Below, piece by piece: positions 26,586 through 35,113 of a DNA stretch of 64,000 bases. The notes under the pieces were generated by a model. It ran no database searches. It saw nothing but the letters and a program-made list of their open reading frames with translations, and was not told the origin of the DNA. The translations under genes were made by a program, and so were the position numbers. Within the stretch, counting starts at the first letter, position 1. The number at the start of each line of letters is the position of its first letter. Source of the DNA: Novosphingobium sediminis (lineage in GTDB: Bacteria > Pseudomonadota > Alphaproteobacteria > Sphingomonadales > Sphingomonadaceae); NCBI RefSeq assembly GCF_007991615.1, contig NZ_BJYR01000021.1, forward strand, positions 1 through 64,000. Direction: 5' to 3'.

Positions 26586-29500
26586 TCAGTTTGCCGATTT
26601 CACGTAGATCGATTGGCGCAGCACGCTGGATTTGCCGCCAAGGGTAAGCGTGACCGGGCCTTCCAGCTTGATCTTGAGCGATGCCGCCTGCTGTGGATCG
26701 AGTTCGAGGCGGTATTGGCCGGCGGGGAGGCGTTCGAACAGGAAGAAGCCATCGGATTCGCTGCGCGCCCGCGCGGCAAGGCTGCCATCGGAGCGGAGCA
26801 GCCGGAGTTGCAGGCGCGAGACGGCGCGGGTGCCGGTCCCGGCGCGGAAGTAGGCGGTGCCTTCGATGTCGCTCAGCGTCACGATCGCGAAGTTGCTGGT
26901 GTGGATCCGGCCCGGGCGCGGCACCAGTTCGATCCCCGGGCGCGACGGCGCAAGGGCGATGTCGGGCATGGAATCGCTGTCCACCCTGATCGACGCCCGC
27001 GCACCGTCGCCAAGCGCCGGGATGAAGGCATGCCCTTGCGCATCGGTCTGGCTTTCGTGCGTGCCGGAAAGGAAGGTCACGCCCGCAACCGGGGCCTCGT
27101 CCGCATCGCGCACGCCGTTGCCGTTGGTATCGGCAAAGGCGGTCAGGGCCGCAGCGCCGCCGCTGGTCAGCCCCGGCCGCGCGAGGAAGCCGTGTCCCGA
27201 AAGCGGATTGCGCCCGAAGCTGAAGCCGATGCGCAGCGCGACCGCGTAATTGCGCCGTGGAAAGCCGTAGGAACTGTCCAGCGCCACGTTGACCGGGCCG
27301 ATGCGGCGGATCGCGGAAAGGCTCAGCGTGGTCTGGTTGTCGGTCAGCGTATGCGTCACCCCGCCGCGCAGCAGCGTGTTCTCGCCAAAGCGGCGGTCTG
27401 CCTCCAGCGTTACCGTCTGCAGTTTGACAGTGGGTGTCAGCGCATAACCGAGGCCCGCGCGGTAGCGCATTTTCGATCCCGATAGCGTGGCAAGGTCGAA
27501 GTTGCCGAGCAAGCGGCTGCTGGCGGGCGTGGAGGGGGCGCTCACGCGGTTGTAATCGAAGGTGTTGGACAGCAGCACGCCGCCGAGCGGCAAGGTGGCG
27601 CGCAGCGCGGCGTCGGTCTGGCGGCGGCCATCGGCAAACTCGATGCGCCTCACCTGCCCGGTCAGCGGCATGATGCGCGCATTGGCGCCCGATCCGAAGC
27701 GGAGCGTCGTATTGAGATTGAACTCTGTCGCGCGGCGCAGCGGATCGGAGGTGAACGCGCGCACTTCGTCGATCGCGCCGCCGGCATATTCGGCATGGTT
27801 GAGGCTGTAGCCAAGGCCGAACAGCTTGCCGCCAAGGCCCATCTCGACCGTCGTCCCGCCGCCGTCCTGCAGGCCAAGGTCAAGCCGCAAGGCGGTTGCG
27901 CCGATCCCGCTGCGCAGCCCGGTGGTGGCGAGCCAGTGCTGCTTGCCGCCGCTGTCCCAGATCGCAGCGCCGAGCGTGGCCGTGACCGCGCGCGAGAGGC
28001 CGTAGCCCAGTTCCGCCGTCGCGCGCCACTTGCCGAAATCGGGAGCCGGGCTGAAACGCGGGCCGCGCACGCCGAACAGGTTCATGTCCTTCTGCGCCGC
28101 GCCCACGCTGTAGACGAACTGGCCCGGGGCAAGGCGGCCATCGCCCACGCTGATCTTGCGCACCACTTCGCGGCGCTGCCCCTGCGGCCCGTAGAACACG
28201 AGCCGAAACACGTTGAGCCCGAAATCGACCGGAACCTGCAGGAAGGCATATTGGCCGTTCACCGGGGTCCGGGTCGATCCGATCAGGGTGTTGTTGCGAT
28301 AGAGTTCGACCTCGTAGCCATCGAGCAGGTCGCCGCGCAGATCGACGGAATCGAAGATCGAGGCCTGTTCGAGCGGCGCATTGGTCACGAACGCCCCGCG
28401 TCCGCTCACCCCGCGCAGGCCGATGGGTAGCGCCCCGGTGGCGACATCGCCGAACTGGAACTCGGTGGCCTTGAGGGGGCCGAGCAGATCGCCATCAGGA
28501 TCACGCCGGCCGAGTTCGAGCCGCGCTGCGGTGAGCCCGTCGCGCGTCGAGGCACTGGCGTAGGCGCGCGCGGTCATGAAGGCGAGGTCGCCGGCAAGCC
28601 GAAGGTCCGCTTCCAGCCGCGTGCCGAGATCGTCGTCGGTCAGCGCGCGAATTTCGGTCTCGCCAACGGGGACCGAAATGCCGCGCCACGGCGTTTCCTC
28701 CCGAGGGAAGCGCGCGGGGGCTTCCTTGTTGGACCGCGAGGACAACCGGTCGCGATCCGCTTCGCGGGCAAGGCGTTCCTCGAAGGGAAATGGCTCGCGG
28801 GTCTTCACCGCGATCGTCTGCGCGCGCAGATCGACCTTGAGATCGAGCGGGAAGAGATCGGAAAACCGCTCGGCCTTCAGGTAGAGCTCGCCTTCGAATG
28901 CGACCGCATCGCCCTTGCCGAGCGGGACCGGCTTGCCCGAGACAACCAGCGTGCCATCGCGCAAGTTGAGCGTGATGGTGCGTTTTTCATTGAGGAACCA
29001 GCCGCTTGCATAGTGCCCATCATCGCTCACCGCGATTGGCAGGTCGAGGAACCGGGTCAGCGCCCCGAGCGGTAGATAGACCCCTTCGCGCAGGCCATAG
29101 GCGACGATGGTGTCGCTCATCTCACCCTGCGAGGTTTCGATCTGGAGGATGAGTTCGTCATCCTCGCTGATGACCGGCGTGCCCGTGGCAGCGCCAAGGC
29201 CAGCCTGGTTGGTGACATTGGCGCGAAGCGGCGAGGCGGTCAGTGCCGCTTTCGGCGCAGCAGCGGGCGCGCCGAAGGCGGGCTCAGGAAGAGCGCGGCG
29301 GCTTTCGGCAAAGCTGCGCGAGGCTGGCTTTGCGGCAGGAGCCGGGGCTGAACTGGGGATGGTCGCCGCGACCGTCGTCAGCGGGAGGCTGGTCGGCGCG
29401 TAGGCGAGGCGTGTGGGCTTGGGCGCGGGTTCGCGCGGCAGGGCCGGGACGGCCTCAGCGGTTGGAAGCGGCGTAGCGCCAAATGCTGGACGCGGCATCG

Positions 29501-30398
29501 CTTCAGCGAGCTTGACCGGTGCTGGAGACGGAGCGGGCGGGGCAGGAGGCGCCACTTGCTCTGGCGTGGGCTGGTTAGGTGGTGGCGGCGCAGCAACCGG
29601 TGTTGCCGCTGCGGCCGGCGTTTCGGCGAGGGCAGGGGCCAGCGGACGCGTTGCCTCAGGCGCTGGTATGGCTGCCACCATTGCGGGCTTCACTGCTGCT
29701 GCCGCCGGTTCAACCTGCGGATCTGCTGCCTTTGCCAGCGCGGGTGCGGGATGCGGCGCTGCCGGGGCCTCCACCTTCGGCGCAGCGGGAGGTGGGGCTG
29801 GTGCGGCCTCCACGACAGGTGAAGCCAAAGGTGGAGCGGGGGCAGTTGCTGCCGGAGGTCCGAACGCTGGTGCCGGGAGCGGATCTCTTGCCGCCAGAAC
29901 AGGCGGCTGCGGTGGTTCGGGTGGAACTGCGGCAGGTGTCGTTTCGACCGGTGTAGTTTCGGTATGCACAGGCTGCGTAAGGGCAGCAGGCTTGGCTACC
30001 GGCACTGGCGGCTGGGCTGGTTCAGGCGCAATCGCTTCCCTAAACTCGGCGGAAAGCACGCCGGTGCCCTCGAACGACGGCTTGGCCTCGGCTAGTTGGG
30101 ACGCTGTCGGTGGAGCCTTGGACCGCGCGGCTTCCGCCTGTTTCTTGCCCGATTGCCTGGCGCTTGCCTTCCTGCCCGGCTTGGCCTCGGGCAACGGCGT
30201 CGTAGCGGCAGCAAAGCGCGGCTCCGGCAGTTTTTCCTGCCGCCGCGCCTTCTTCGCCTCGCGCACCGGATCGGGGGCGGGGCCTTCCGGCGGCGTCAGC
30301 TCACGGCGCGCGGCATCGCCCGCGAGCGCGAGGGTGGCGCCCAGCACGACCCGCAGCGAAGTGGAGGATCCGCGATCGTCTCCCCCGCGCCGCTTCAC
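26586..30398 (-). CDS. usher-like outer-membrane protein with long Pro/Ala-rich N-terminal extension
   Basis: A 1270-residue protein, about 400 longer than ordinary fimbrial ushers. A weak signal-like hydrophobic stretch (15-27) and a charged segment lead into about 300 residues very rich in Pro and Ala (roughly 120-420). Next comes an N-terminal domain (VYLPLGALTRFLDLPIAVSDD), then a beta-barrel with the usher-like plug/extension region (FDSVDLRGDLLDGYEVELYRN, VDFGLNVFRLVFYGPQGQRRE). Near the C terminus are Cna-B/carboxypeptidase-like beta domains (DTNGNGVRDADEAPVAG; FFLFERLPAGQYRLEL). The start overlaps the chaperone stop (ATGA). It is expected to export and assemble the DUF4402 subunits. 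The usher call rests on context and barrel style. Confidence 0.75.
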   Translation of the reverse strand: MKRRGGDDRGSSTSLRVVLGATLALAGDAARRELTPPEGPAPDPVREAKKARRQEKLPEPRFAAATTPLPEAKPGRKASARQSGKKQAEAARSKAPPTASQLAEAKPSFEGTGVLSAEFREAIAPEPAQPPVPVAKPAALTQPVHTETTPVETTPAAVPPEPPQPPVLAARDPLPAPAFGPPAATAPAPPLASPVVEAAPAPPPAAPKVEAPAAPHPAPALAKAADPQVEPAAAAVKPAMVAAIPAPEATRPLAPALAETPAAAATPVAAPPPPNQPTPEQVAPPAPPAPSPAPVKLAEAMPRPAFGATPLPTAEAVPALPREPAPKPTRLAYAPTSLPLTTVAATIPSSAPAPAAKPASRSFAESRRALPEPAFGAPAAAPKAALTASPLRANVTNQAGLGAATGTPVISEDDELILQIETSQGEMSDTIVAYGLREGVYLPLGALTRFLDLPIAVSDDGHYASGWFLNEKRTITLNLRDGTLVVSGKPVPLGKGDAVAFEGELYLKAERFSDLFPLDLKVDLRAQTIAVKTREPFPFEERLAREADRDRLSSRSNKEAPARFPREETPWRGISVPVGETEIRALTDDDLGTRLEADLRLAGDLAFMTARAYASASTRDGLTAARLELGRRDPDGDLLGPLKATEFQFGDVATGALPIGLRGVSGRGAFVTNAPLEQASIFDSVDLRGDLLDGYEVELYRNNTLIGSTRTPVNGQYAFLQVPVDFGLNVFRLVFYGPQGQRREVVRKISVGDGRLAPGQFVYSVGAAQKDMNLFGVRGPRFSPAPDFGKWRATAELGYGLSRAVTATLGAAIWDSGGKQHWLATTGLRSGIGATALRLDLGLQDGGGTTVEMGLGGKLFGLGYSLNHAEYAGGAIDEVRAFTSDPLRRATEFNLNTTLRFGSGANARIMPLTGQVRRIEFADGRRQTDAALRATLPLGGVLLSNTFDYNRVSAPSTPASSRLLGNFDLATLSGSKMRYRAGLGYALTPTVKLQTVTLEADRRFGENTLLRGGVTHTLTDNQTTLSLSAIRRIGPVNVALDSSYGFPRRNYAVALRIGFSFGRNPLSGHGFLARPGLTSGGAAALTAFADTNGNGVRDADEAPVAGVTFLSGTHESQTDAQGHAFIPALGDGARASIRVDSDSMPDIALAPSRPGIELVPRPGRIHTSNFAIVTLSDIEGTAYFRAGTGTRAVSRLQLRLLRSDGSLAARARSESDGFFLFERLPAGQYRLELDPQQAASLKIKLEGPVTLTLGGKSSVLRQSIYVKSAN

Positions 30399-31354
30399 GG
30401 CACGACGAATTCCTGCCGCGCGAGCACTTTGCCGGGTGACATATCGTCATCGACATAGCTCACCGTCCAGCGCGCGCCCTTGGCAAGGAAGCGTGCTTCG
30501 GTCGCCGGATCGATCAGCACTTGCACCGCGCGCTCGGCAATTTCGGTGTAGACGCCGATGCCCTTGATTTCGGCGATCGGCCTCTTGGCGCCGGGCGCGG
30601 TGATGGTGACATCGCCGAAGGCCGAACGCGTGCCCTCGCGCGTGATCGTCAGCGAAAACGCACTTGGGCCACCGGGCTGGGCCGTCAGCTTCATGTCCTT
30701 GAAACCGGCGCTCAGCGTCGTCTCGCCCACGCGCACGATCACCGGGATCGAAATGCCGAAGCGCGGCACGATGCGCACGCCGATGCCGTCGCTCTTTTCG
30801 GCCCCGGCCGCTTCGTCGATGCTGGTGCCGCCGGTTTCGGGCGGGACGGAGACGACGGTAAAGTGCGAGCGGTATTCGCCCGGCGGCAGATCGGGCGGCA
30901 CGCGCGCCATGATCCGCACCATCTGCGCCTCGCTGGCCGGTAGCGTGACATGGCGGGGCGACCAGCGCAGGAAACCGCTTGCCGTATGGACCGCATCGCG
31001 CGCGGCGGCATCCTGCAACGATGCAAGCTCGACGAGCCGTCCATCGCGTTGCATCACCATGTCGCTCACGGTGATTTCATACTCACCCGAGGCGGCCGCG
31101 CGGTTGTAAAGCCCGACGCTGGCGATGCGTGTGCGGTCGTCGATGACGACACGTTTGGGGAAGAGGTTGATATCGCCCATGCCGCCGACGGCCCCGGAAG
31201 GCAGCGCAGCAGGGGCAGGTGGCGCGTCGGCCGGTTCTTCAGCCTGCGCTGCCGCTTGGGCCAAGGCACTGGCGGGCAACGCAAAAACGAGACTGAAACC
31301 GAGTATTGCGGTGTTCAGTCGAGCCGCAAGGCCGCGATGTCCGATGTGAAGCAA
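30395..31354 (-). CDS. PapD-like periplasmic chaperone of the DUF4402 locus
   Basis: A 319-residue secreted protein. The signal peptide (ILGFSLVFALPASALA) is followed by an Ala/Pro linker and an immunoglobulin-like chaperone core: LFPKRVVIDDRTRIASVGLYNRA, then RWSPRHVTLPASEAQMVRIMARVPPDLPPGEYRSHF, which matches the PapD beta-strand with alternating hydrophobics. Such chaperones donate a strand to fold pilin subunits in the periplasm and hand them to the usher. The only start in frame before an upstream stop is TTG at 31354, without a clear ribosome site. The stop overlaps the usher ATG. It lies downstream of seven subunit genes in the same orientation. Confidence 0.85.
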   Translation of the reverse strand: MLHIGHRGLAARLNTAILGFSLVFALPASALAQAAAQAEEPADAPPAPAALPSGAVGGMGDINLFPKRVVIDDRTRIASVGLYNRAAASGEYEITVSDMVMQRDGRLVELASLQDAAARDAVHTASGFLRWSPRHVTLPASEAQMVRIMARVPPDLPPGEYRSHFTVVSVPPETGGTSIDEAAGAEKSDGIGVRIVPRFGISIPVIVRVGETTLSAGFKDMKLTAQPGGPSAFSLTITREGTRSAFGDVTITAPGAKRPIAEIKGIGVYTEIAERAVQVLIDPATEARFLAKGARWTVSYVDDDMSPGKVLARQEFVVP

Positions 31355-31426
31355 GAGGTACGTCCCGGGTCAGCGAAATAGGTTAATGCCCTTATGGGGA
31401 ATCCCTGATTCGCTGGCAATCGCAGA

Positions 31427-31960
31427 CTACTGATAAGTCACAGTTACGGCATATGTGCCGGTGTAGGTGCCGGTCCTCTGGTTCGCCCCGACATTGAGCG
31501 TAGCGCCCACCGAAAGCGCGAAGCTGCGCTGGGCACTGAAGACAGCGCCGGGCGTCCAGTTGCTGCGGAAGGCGCTGAGGCGCATGTTGCGGGTGCCCTG
31601 GCGCAAGATCACCACGGTTGGCAGATCAACGCTGAACGCGCGCGCCGCTTCACCGACGACCGCAAACGTGCCGGGTCCGCGACGGATGGTCTGCACGATA
31701 GCGGTGCTGGTGACAACGCCGCCGGTGGTGGTGATCGCGCCCGAGGGTGCAAGAACCACCGTGCCGGCTGCGGTCGGCCTCGTGAGTTGGCCGAACGACA
31801 GGGCGTCGATCGGCGCGATTGTCAGCGGCGTGAGGATGGTCGCCTGCGCCGAGCCGCTCATGGTCGAGCTGCTCGGGGCTGCGAATGCAGTGCTGGAAAG
31901 AGCTGCCAGGGCGCAGGCCATGGCCGCCATTCCAGACAGGAATCGCGCGGGCGAGAACAT
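31427..31960 (-). CDS. DUF4402-type secreted subunit (1)
   Basis: A 177-residue exported protein: signal peptide ending STAFA, then the DUF4402 core (GSAQATILTPLTIAPIDALSFG, TYTGTYAVTVTYQ). The C-terminal strand has alternating hydrophobics and a penultimate Tyr, the hallmark of chaperone-usher pilins. It is closest to subunit 3 (33000-33518), sharing the PTAAGTV segment after the first strand. It is the last subunit gene before the chaperone (72 nt away), so the same message probably continues into chaperone and usher. Confidence 0.82.
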   Translation of the reverse strand: MFSPARFLSGMAAMACALAALSSTAFAAPSSSTMSGSAQATILTPLTIAPIDALSFGQLTRPTAAGTVVLAPSGAITTTGGVVTSTAIVQTIRRGPGTFAVVGEAARAFSVDLPTVVILRQGTRNMRLSAFRSNWTPGAVFSAQRSFALSVGATLNVGANQRTGTYTGTYAVTVTYQ

Positions 31961-32050
31961 CAGGGTTATCCGAAAGGAAATTGGCGACTGAAGCGGAATG
32001 ACAGGGCCGGGGGATGCCGCAGCGGGCGGCCCCCGGCCGGATCAGTGCGA

Positions 32051-32548
32051 TCAGTTGTAGGTGACGGTTGCCGAGTAGGAACCGACATAGGCACCGGCGG
32101 GCAGGCCCGCAGCCACGGTCAGCGTGCCGCCGACGGTGAAGCTGGCAACGCCGTTGGTGTCGAGCGCGCCCGACGAAGCCGAAGCCGTCGTGGTGAAGGG
32201 CATGTCGTTGCCGCTGAACGAGACGACGCCGCTCGTAGTGGCGATCGAGAACGAGCGGCCGGCATCGCCGGTCACGCCAAAGGCGTCTGCCGAATTGGTC
32301 GAGCCGGGAACGAAAGCAACATCGCTGCCGGTCGAGCCGACGCCAGCTTCGGTAACCGTGACCGTGCCGCCAGTGCCGGTGGTGAAGCGACCGAAGCCGA
32401 GCGCGGCGCCCGAGGTGTGGGTCAGTACGATGGGTTCGACGATGGTCGCGGTGGCGCTACCGTTGGTGCTCGAGGTGTTGCCCGAAGCCGCGAAAGCCGG
32501 CGTGGCCGAGATGAAGGCGATGGCCGAAGCGAGAATGATCTTCTTCAC
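32051..32548 (-). CDS. DUF4402-type secreted subunit (2)
   Basis: A 165-residue exported protein. I chose the GTG at 32548 (MKKIILASAIAF) because it has GGGAG 9 nt upstream and because subunits 4 and 5 start the same way; a longer frame to 32599 would precede the signal peptide with 17 unlikely residues. The mature part starts SGNTSSTNGSATATIVEPIVLTH and ends SYSATVTYN. It is closely related to the 165-residue subunits 4 and 5. It has its own upstream region after a terminator (32942-32971), so it probably begins a new transcript with subunit 1, chaperone and usher. Confidence 0.85.
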   Translation of the reverse strand: MKKIILASAIAFISATPAFAASGNTSSTNGSATATIVEPIVLTHTSGAALGFGRFTTGTGGTVTVTEAGVGSTGSDVAFVPGSTNSADAFGVTGDAGRSFSIATTSGVVSFSGNDMPFTTTASASSGALDTNGVASFTVGGTLTVAAGLPAGAYVGSYSATVTYN

Positions 32549-32941
32549 GTGTATGCTCCCGAATTGTGGCCATGGCGCCTCCCCCCTGGGCTGCGACACG
32601 ACCGCGAAACTGCGGTACTGCGAAATCGGGCTGGATCGCCGTTATTCGGTACGTAGTCGTACGTATTCGGGGCGAGTTAATGGGTAGTTATTCGCATTTT
32701 TACTTAAAAAGTGCCCCAAAATGGGAATATAAACCAGTCAGTAATCTCTCTTTATTCGTAATTAACCATGCAAGTACCGGCCTGGATATGAATAATCGCG
32801 TTTAGTCATGCGCAATCGCATCGCCATGAGCGCCCTCATCAGGGAGCCTAGATCGCGGAAAAATTACGAAAATTTTTTTCCGCAGGTAATTTTCCGGTGC
32901 TGGAATCGGTTATCTCACCGCTGCGCGTGCCTCGCAGACGC
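32549..32941. promoter_or_regulatory. AT-rich intergenic promoter region of DUF4402 subunit 2
   Basis: About 390 nt without a gene, notably AT-rich between 32640 and 32900. It holds four same-orientation TATTCG elements (32643, 32664, 32689, 32753), a direct repeat GTACGTA-gtc-GTACGTA (about 32649-32665) and a TTAACCAT element at about 32762-32769. These suggest binding sites for a regulator of subunit 2. Confidence 0.45.
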
Positions 32942-32971
32942 AAAAAAGCCCGCGACCGGTGCGGCGCGGGC
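32942..32971 (-). terminator. intrinsic terminator after DUF4402 subunit 3
   Basis: Read on the minus strand: stem GCCCGCG / CGCGGGC around a 10-nt loop, followed by six T. It lies 28 nt after the subunit 3 stop and splits the locus into separate transcripts. Confidence 0.85.
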
Positions 32972-32999
32972 GGGTGGTTGCAGCGCTTTCGGCGCGGCG

Positions 33000-33518
33000 T
33001 CAGTTGTAGGAGGCGGTGATCTGGTAGGTGCCGTTGTAGGTGCCGATGGGCTGCGCCGCGCCAACGGCGAGCGTGCCGCCCACTGCGATATCGAGCGTGC
33101 CGACGGGAGATCCGGTCAGCGCGCCGACCGTGAACAGGGTGATCGTCATCGATCCGCCGCTGCGGGTCACCGTCGCTGCAGCCGGCAAGGTGACGAAGAA
33201 CTGGCGGCCGGGTTCACCACTAACGCGGAACTTGCCGGCCTGTGGGCCAGAACTGCCCTGCGCAATCGCGGTGTTGCCCACCATGCCGCCGCTCGTCGAG
33301 ACAGTCCCGGCCGTGCTCACGGTCACCGTGCCCGCCGCGGTCGGCCGGGCCATCACGCCAAATCTCAGGGGCGCTGTGGCGACGATGCTGATGGGGGTGA
33401 TGATCGTGGCGCTGGCCGTTCCGGTCATCGTGGCCGTACCGCCAGGCGCCGCGAGCGCCGGGAGCGGCACTGCGAGCGCGGCAAGCGCGATCAGCAAGGA
33501 GCGGAAGCGAAAGGTCAT
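33000..33518 (-). CDS. DUF4402-type secreted subunit (3)
   Basis: A 172-residue exported protein with signal peptide MTFRFRSLLIALAALAVPLPALA and a DUF4402 core (GTASATIITPISIVATAPLRFGVM) ending TYQITASYN, again with penultimate Tyr. The ATG at 33518 is preferred to the longer frame from 33638, because the longer one would overlap subunit 4 and delay the signal peptide by 40 residues. It follows subunit 4 by 76 nt and is closed by a terminator. Confidence 0.84.
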   Translation of the reverse strand: MTFRFRSLLIALAALAVPLPALAAPGGTATMTGTASATIITPISIVATAPLRFGVMARPTAAGTVTVSTAGTVSTSGGMVGNTAIAQGSSGPQAGKFRVSGEPGRQFFVTLPAAATVTRSGGSMTITLFTVGALTGSPVGTLDIAVGGTLAVGAAQPIGTYNGTYQITASYN

Positions 33519-33594
33519 GGCCTGGCCTGATTCGGAGGTTGGTGGCGAGAGCCCGGCTGCCGCCCGCAGGGCGACAGCCGGCGCAATCCCGGGC

Positions 33595-34092
33595 TCAGTT
33601 GTAGGTAACGGTCGCGGTGTAGCTGCCGGTATACGCACCGGCCGGCGCAGTGCCCGTCACGGTCAGCGTGCCGCCGACGGTGAAGCTGGCGGTGCCGGTC
33701 GTGCTGAGCGAAGCGGATGACGCCGAGGCCGAGGTGGTGAAGGCGAGGTTGGTCGCGCCCGAGGTCACGTTGCCGCCGGTCGTCGTGATCGAGAACGAAC
33801 GGCTGGCGTCACCCGCGACAGTGAACTGGTCGGCCGAGTTGGTCGAGCCGGGCACGAACGTCACGTCGCTGCCAACCGAGCCAACGCCCGCGGCGGTGAC
33901 GGTCACGCTGCCGCCGGTGCCGGTGGTGAAGCGGCCGAAGTTGAGGCTGGCCGAAGCCGGGTGGGTCAGCACGATTGGCGCAACGATGGTCGCGGTCGCG
34001 GTACCGGTGGCGGTCGACTGGTTGCCCGAGCCGGCAAAAGCGGGCGTCGCGGTGGCGAGAATCCCGATAGTGGCGAGAATGATCTTCTTCAC
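33595..34092 (-). CDS. DUF4402-type secreted subunit (4)
   Basis: A 165-residue exported protein beginning with GTG (MKKIILATIGILATATPAFA), with AGGAG upstream. The core reads TGTATATIVAPIVLTHPASASLNFGRF and the end GSYTATVTYN. It is nearly identical in plan to subunit 5 and related to subunit 2. Expressed from its own upstream region (34093-34455) and probably co-transcribed with subunit 3. Confidence 0.87.
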   Translation of the reverse strand: MKKIILATIGILATATPAFAGSGNQSTATGTATATIVAPIVLTHPASASLNFGRFTTGTGGSVTVTAAGVGSVGSDVTFVPGSTNSADQFTVAGDASRSFSITTTGGNVTSGATNLAFTTSASASSASLSTTGTASFTVGGTLTVTGTAPAGAYTGSYTATVTYN

Positions 34093-34181
34093 GTCGTATG
34101 CTCCTGGTTTTCAGTTTCGCCCCGCGACGTCCCGGTCATGGAGCTGGTAAACGCGGTTTCATCAGGGCCTCGGTTTCCCGT

Positions 34182-34218
34182 TTCCTGATAAGTAATCTTC
34201 CTAAGGAGAGATGGTTAA
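34182..34218 (-). promoter_or_regulatory. shared 37-bp upstream block (subunit 4)
   Basis: Matches the block at 35026-35062 at 27 of 37 positions without gaps, with identical TTCCTAAG and ATGGTTAA parts (plus-strand reading). The latter is the reverse complement of TTAACCAT, the CtrA half-site of alphaproteobacteria. It is 90-126 nt above the subunit 4 start. Likely promoter/operator; regulator inferred. Confidence 0.5.
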
Positions 34219-34351
34219 CAAACGGTTTGCCTGCGAAACCATTTGCAAGGAATTTGCGCCTGCCGACCTGAAAATCTGCACTTAGCTGGGCGATTTAGGT
34301 ATCTGAAATTACGCGAATTTTATGGATTCGACGTTTGTCTCGGATGCGAAA

Positions 34352-34380
34352 CAGGCGGCTCCGCTTTCGCGTGCCGCCTG
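34352..34380. repeat. 8-bp stem hairpin after DUF4402 subunit 5
   Basis: CAGGCGGC / GCCGCCTG around a 13-nt loop, downstream of subunit 5 on the minus strand. Only a short TTT follows, so it is a weak terminator candidate. The rest of 34219-34455 shows no gene. Confidence 0.45.
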
Positions 34381-34455
34381 GTAAAAAAATGCCGATTTTT
34401 CGTTAATGCTTGTTACGCTCAGTAGTACCCTCCGAAGAAGGCCATCGCGCGCGGA

Positions 34456-34953
34456 TCAGTTGTAGGCGACTGTTGCCGAATAGGTGCCGGTATAGGCGCC
34501 AGTCGGAGCCGTGCCGGTCACGGTGAGCGTGCCGCCAACCGTGAAGCTGCCGGTCCCGGTCGCGCTCAGCGTACCACTCGCGGTCGATGCCGTGGTGGTG
34601 AAGGCGAGGTTGGTTCCGCCCGAGCTGACGTTGCCGCCCGTCGTCGCGATCGAATAGGAGCGGTTGGCATCACCTGCGACGGTGAAGCTATCGGCTGCCG
34701 TGGTCGAGCCGGGCACGAAGGTCACGTCGCTGCCGACCGAGCCGGTGCCGGTTGCGGTCACCGTAACAGTGCCGCCGGTGCCGCGCGTGAAACGCCCGAA
34801 GTTGAGGCTGGCGCTGGCGGGGTGGGTGAGCACGATCGGCGCGACGATGGTCGCGGTCGCCGTACCTGTTGCAGTTGATGTGTTGCCCGAGCCGGCAAAG
34901 GCCGGACTGGCCATGGTGAGCGCGATCAGCGCTGCGGGAAAAAGTCTATTCAC
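34456..34953 (-). CDS. DUF4402-type secreted subunit (5)
   Basis: A 165-residue exported protein starting with GTG (MNRLFPAALIALTMASPAFA) behind AGGAG. The mature protein (SGNTSTATGTATATIVAPIV) and C-terminal GTYSATVAYN strongly resemble subunits 4 and 2, so the three are recent paralogues. The penultimate Tyr is kept. Upstream lies the conserved 37-bp block at 35026-35062. Confidence 0.87.
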   Translation of the reverse strand: MNRLFPAALIALTMASPAFAGSGNTSTATGTATATIVAPIVLTHPASASLNFGRFTRGTGGTVTVTATGTGSVGSDVTFVPGSTTAADSFTVAGDANRSYSIATTGGNVSSGGTNLAFTTTASTASGTLSATGTGSFTVGGTLTVTGTAPTGAYTGTYSATVAYN

Positions 34954-35025
34954 CGGTTAAGCTCCTGGTCCCTTTCGCCCCGCACCGGAGAGTCGGCGAA
35001 GCTGGAGGGGCCGGGCTTCCCCGGC

Positions 35026-35062
35026 GTCCTCTTAGGTATATTTCCTAAGTAGGTATGGTTAA
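35026..35062 (-). promoter_or_regulatory. shared 37-bp upstream block (subunit 5)
   Basis: Counterpart of 34182-34218, located 73-109 nt upstream of the subunit 5 GTG. Conserved position as well as sequence argue for a real promoter/regulator element. Contains one CtrA-like half-site. Confidence 0.5.
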
Positions 35063-35113
35063 TGAAAAGTAAGTGCTGCGGGAAGTGGCGCAATTTGGCT
35101 CAGCTGAGGACAA

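Noticed and set aside
29413..30567. 384-codon plus-strand Ala/Gly-rich frame
   Set aside because: Antisense of the Pro/Ala-rich linker of the usher-like protein; composition reflects the codon complement.
34352..34380. hairpin as a strong terminator
   Set aside because: No long T-run follows on the minus strand; kept only as a repeat.
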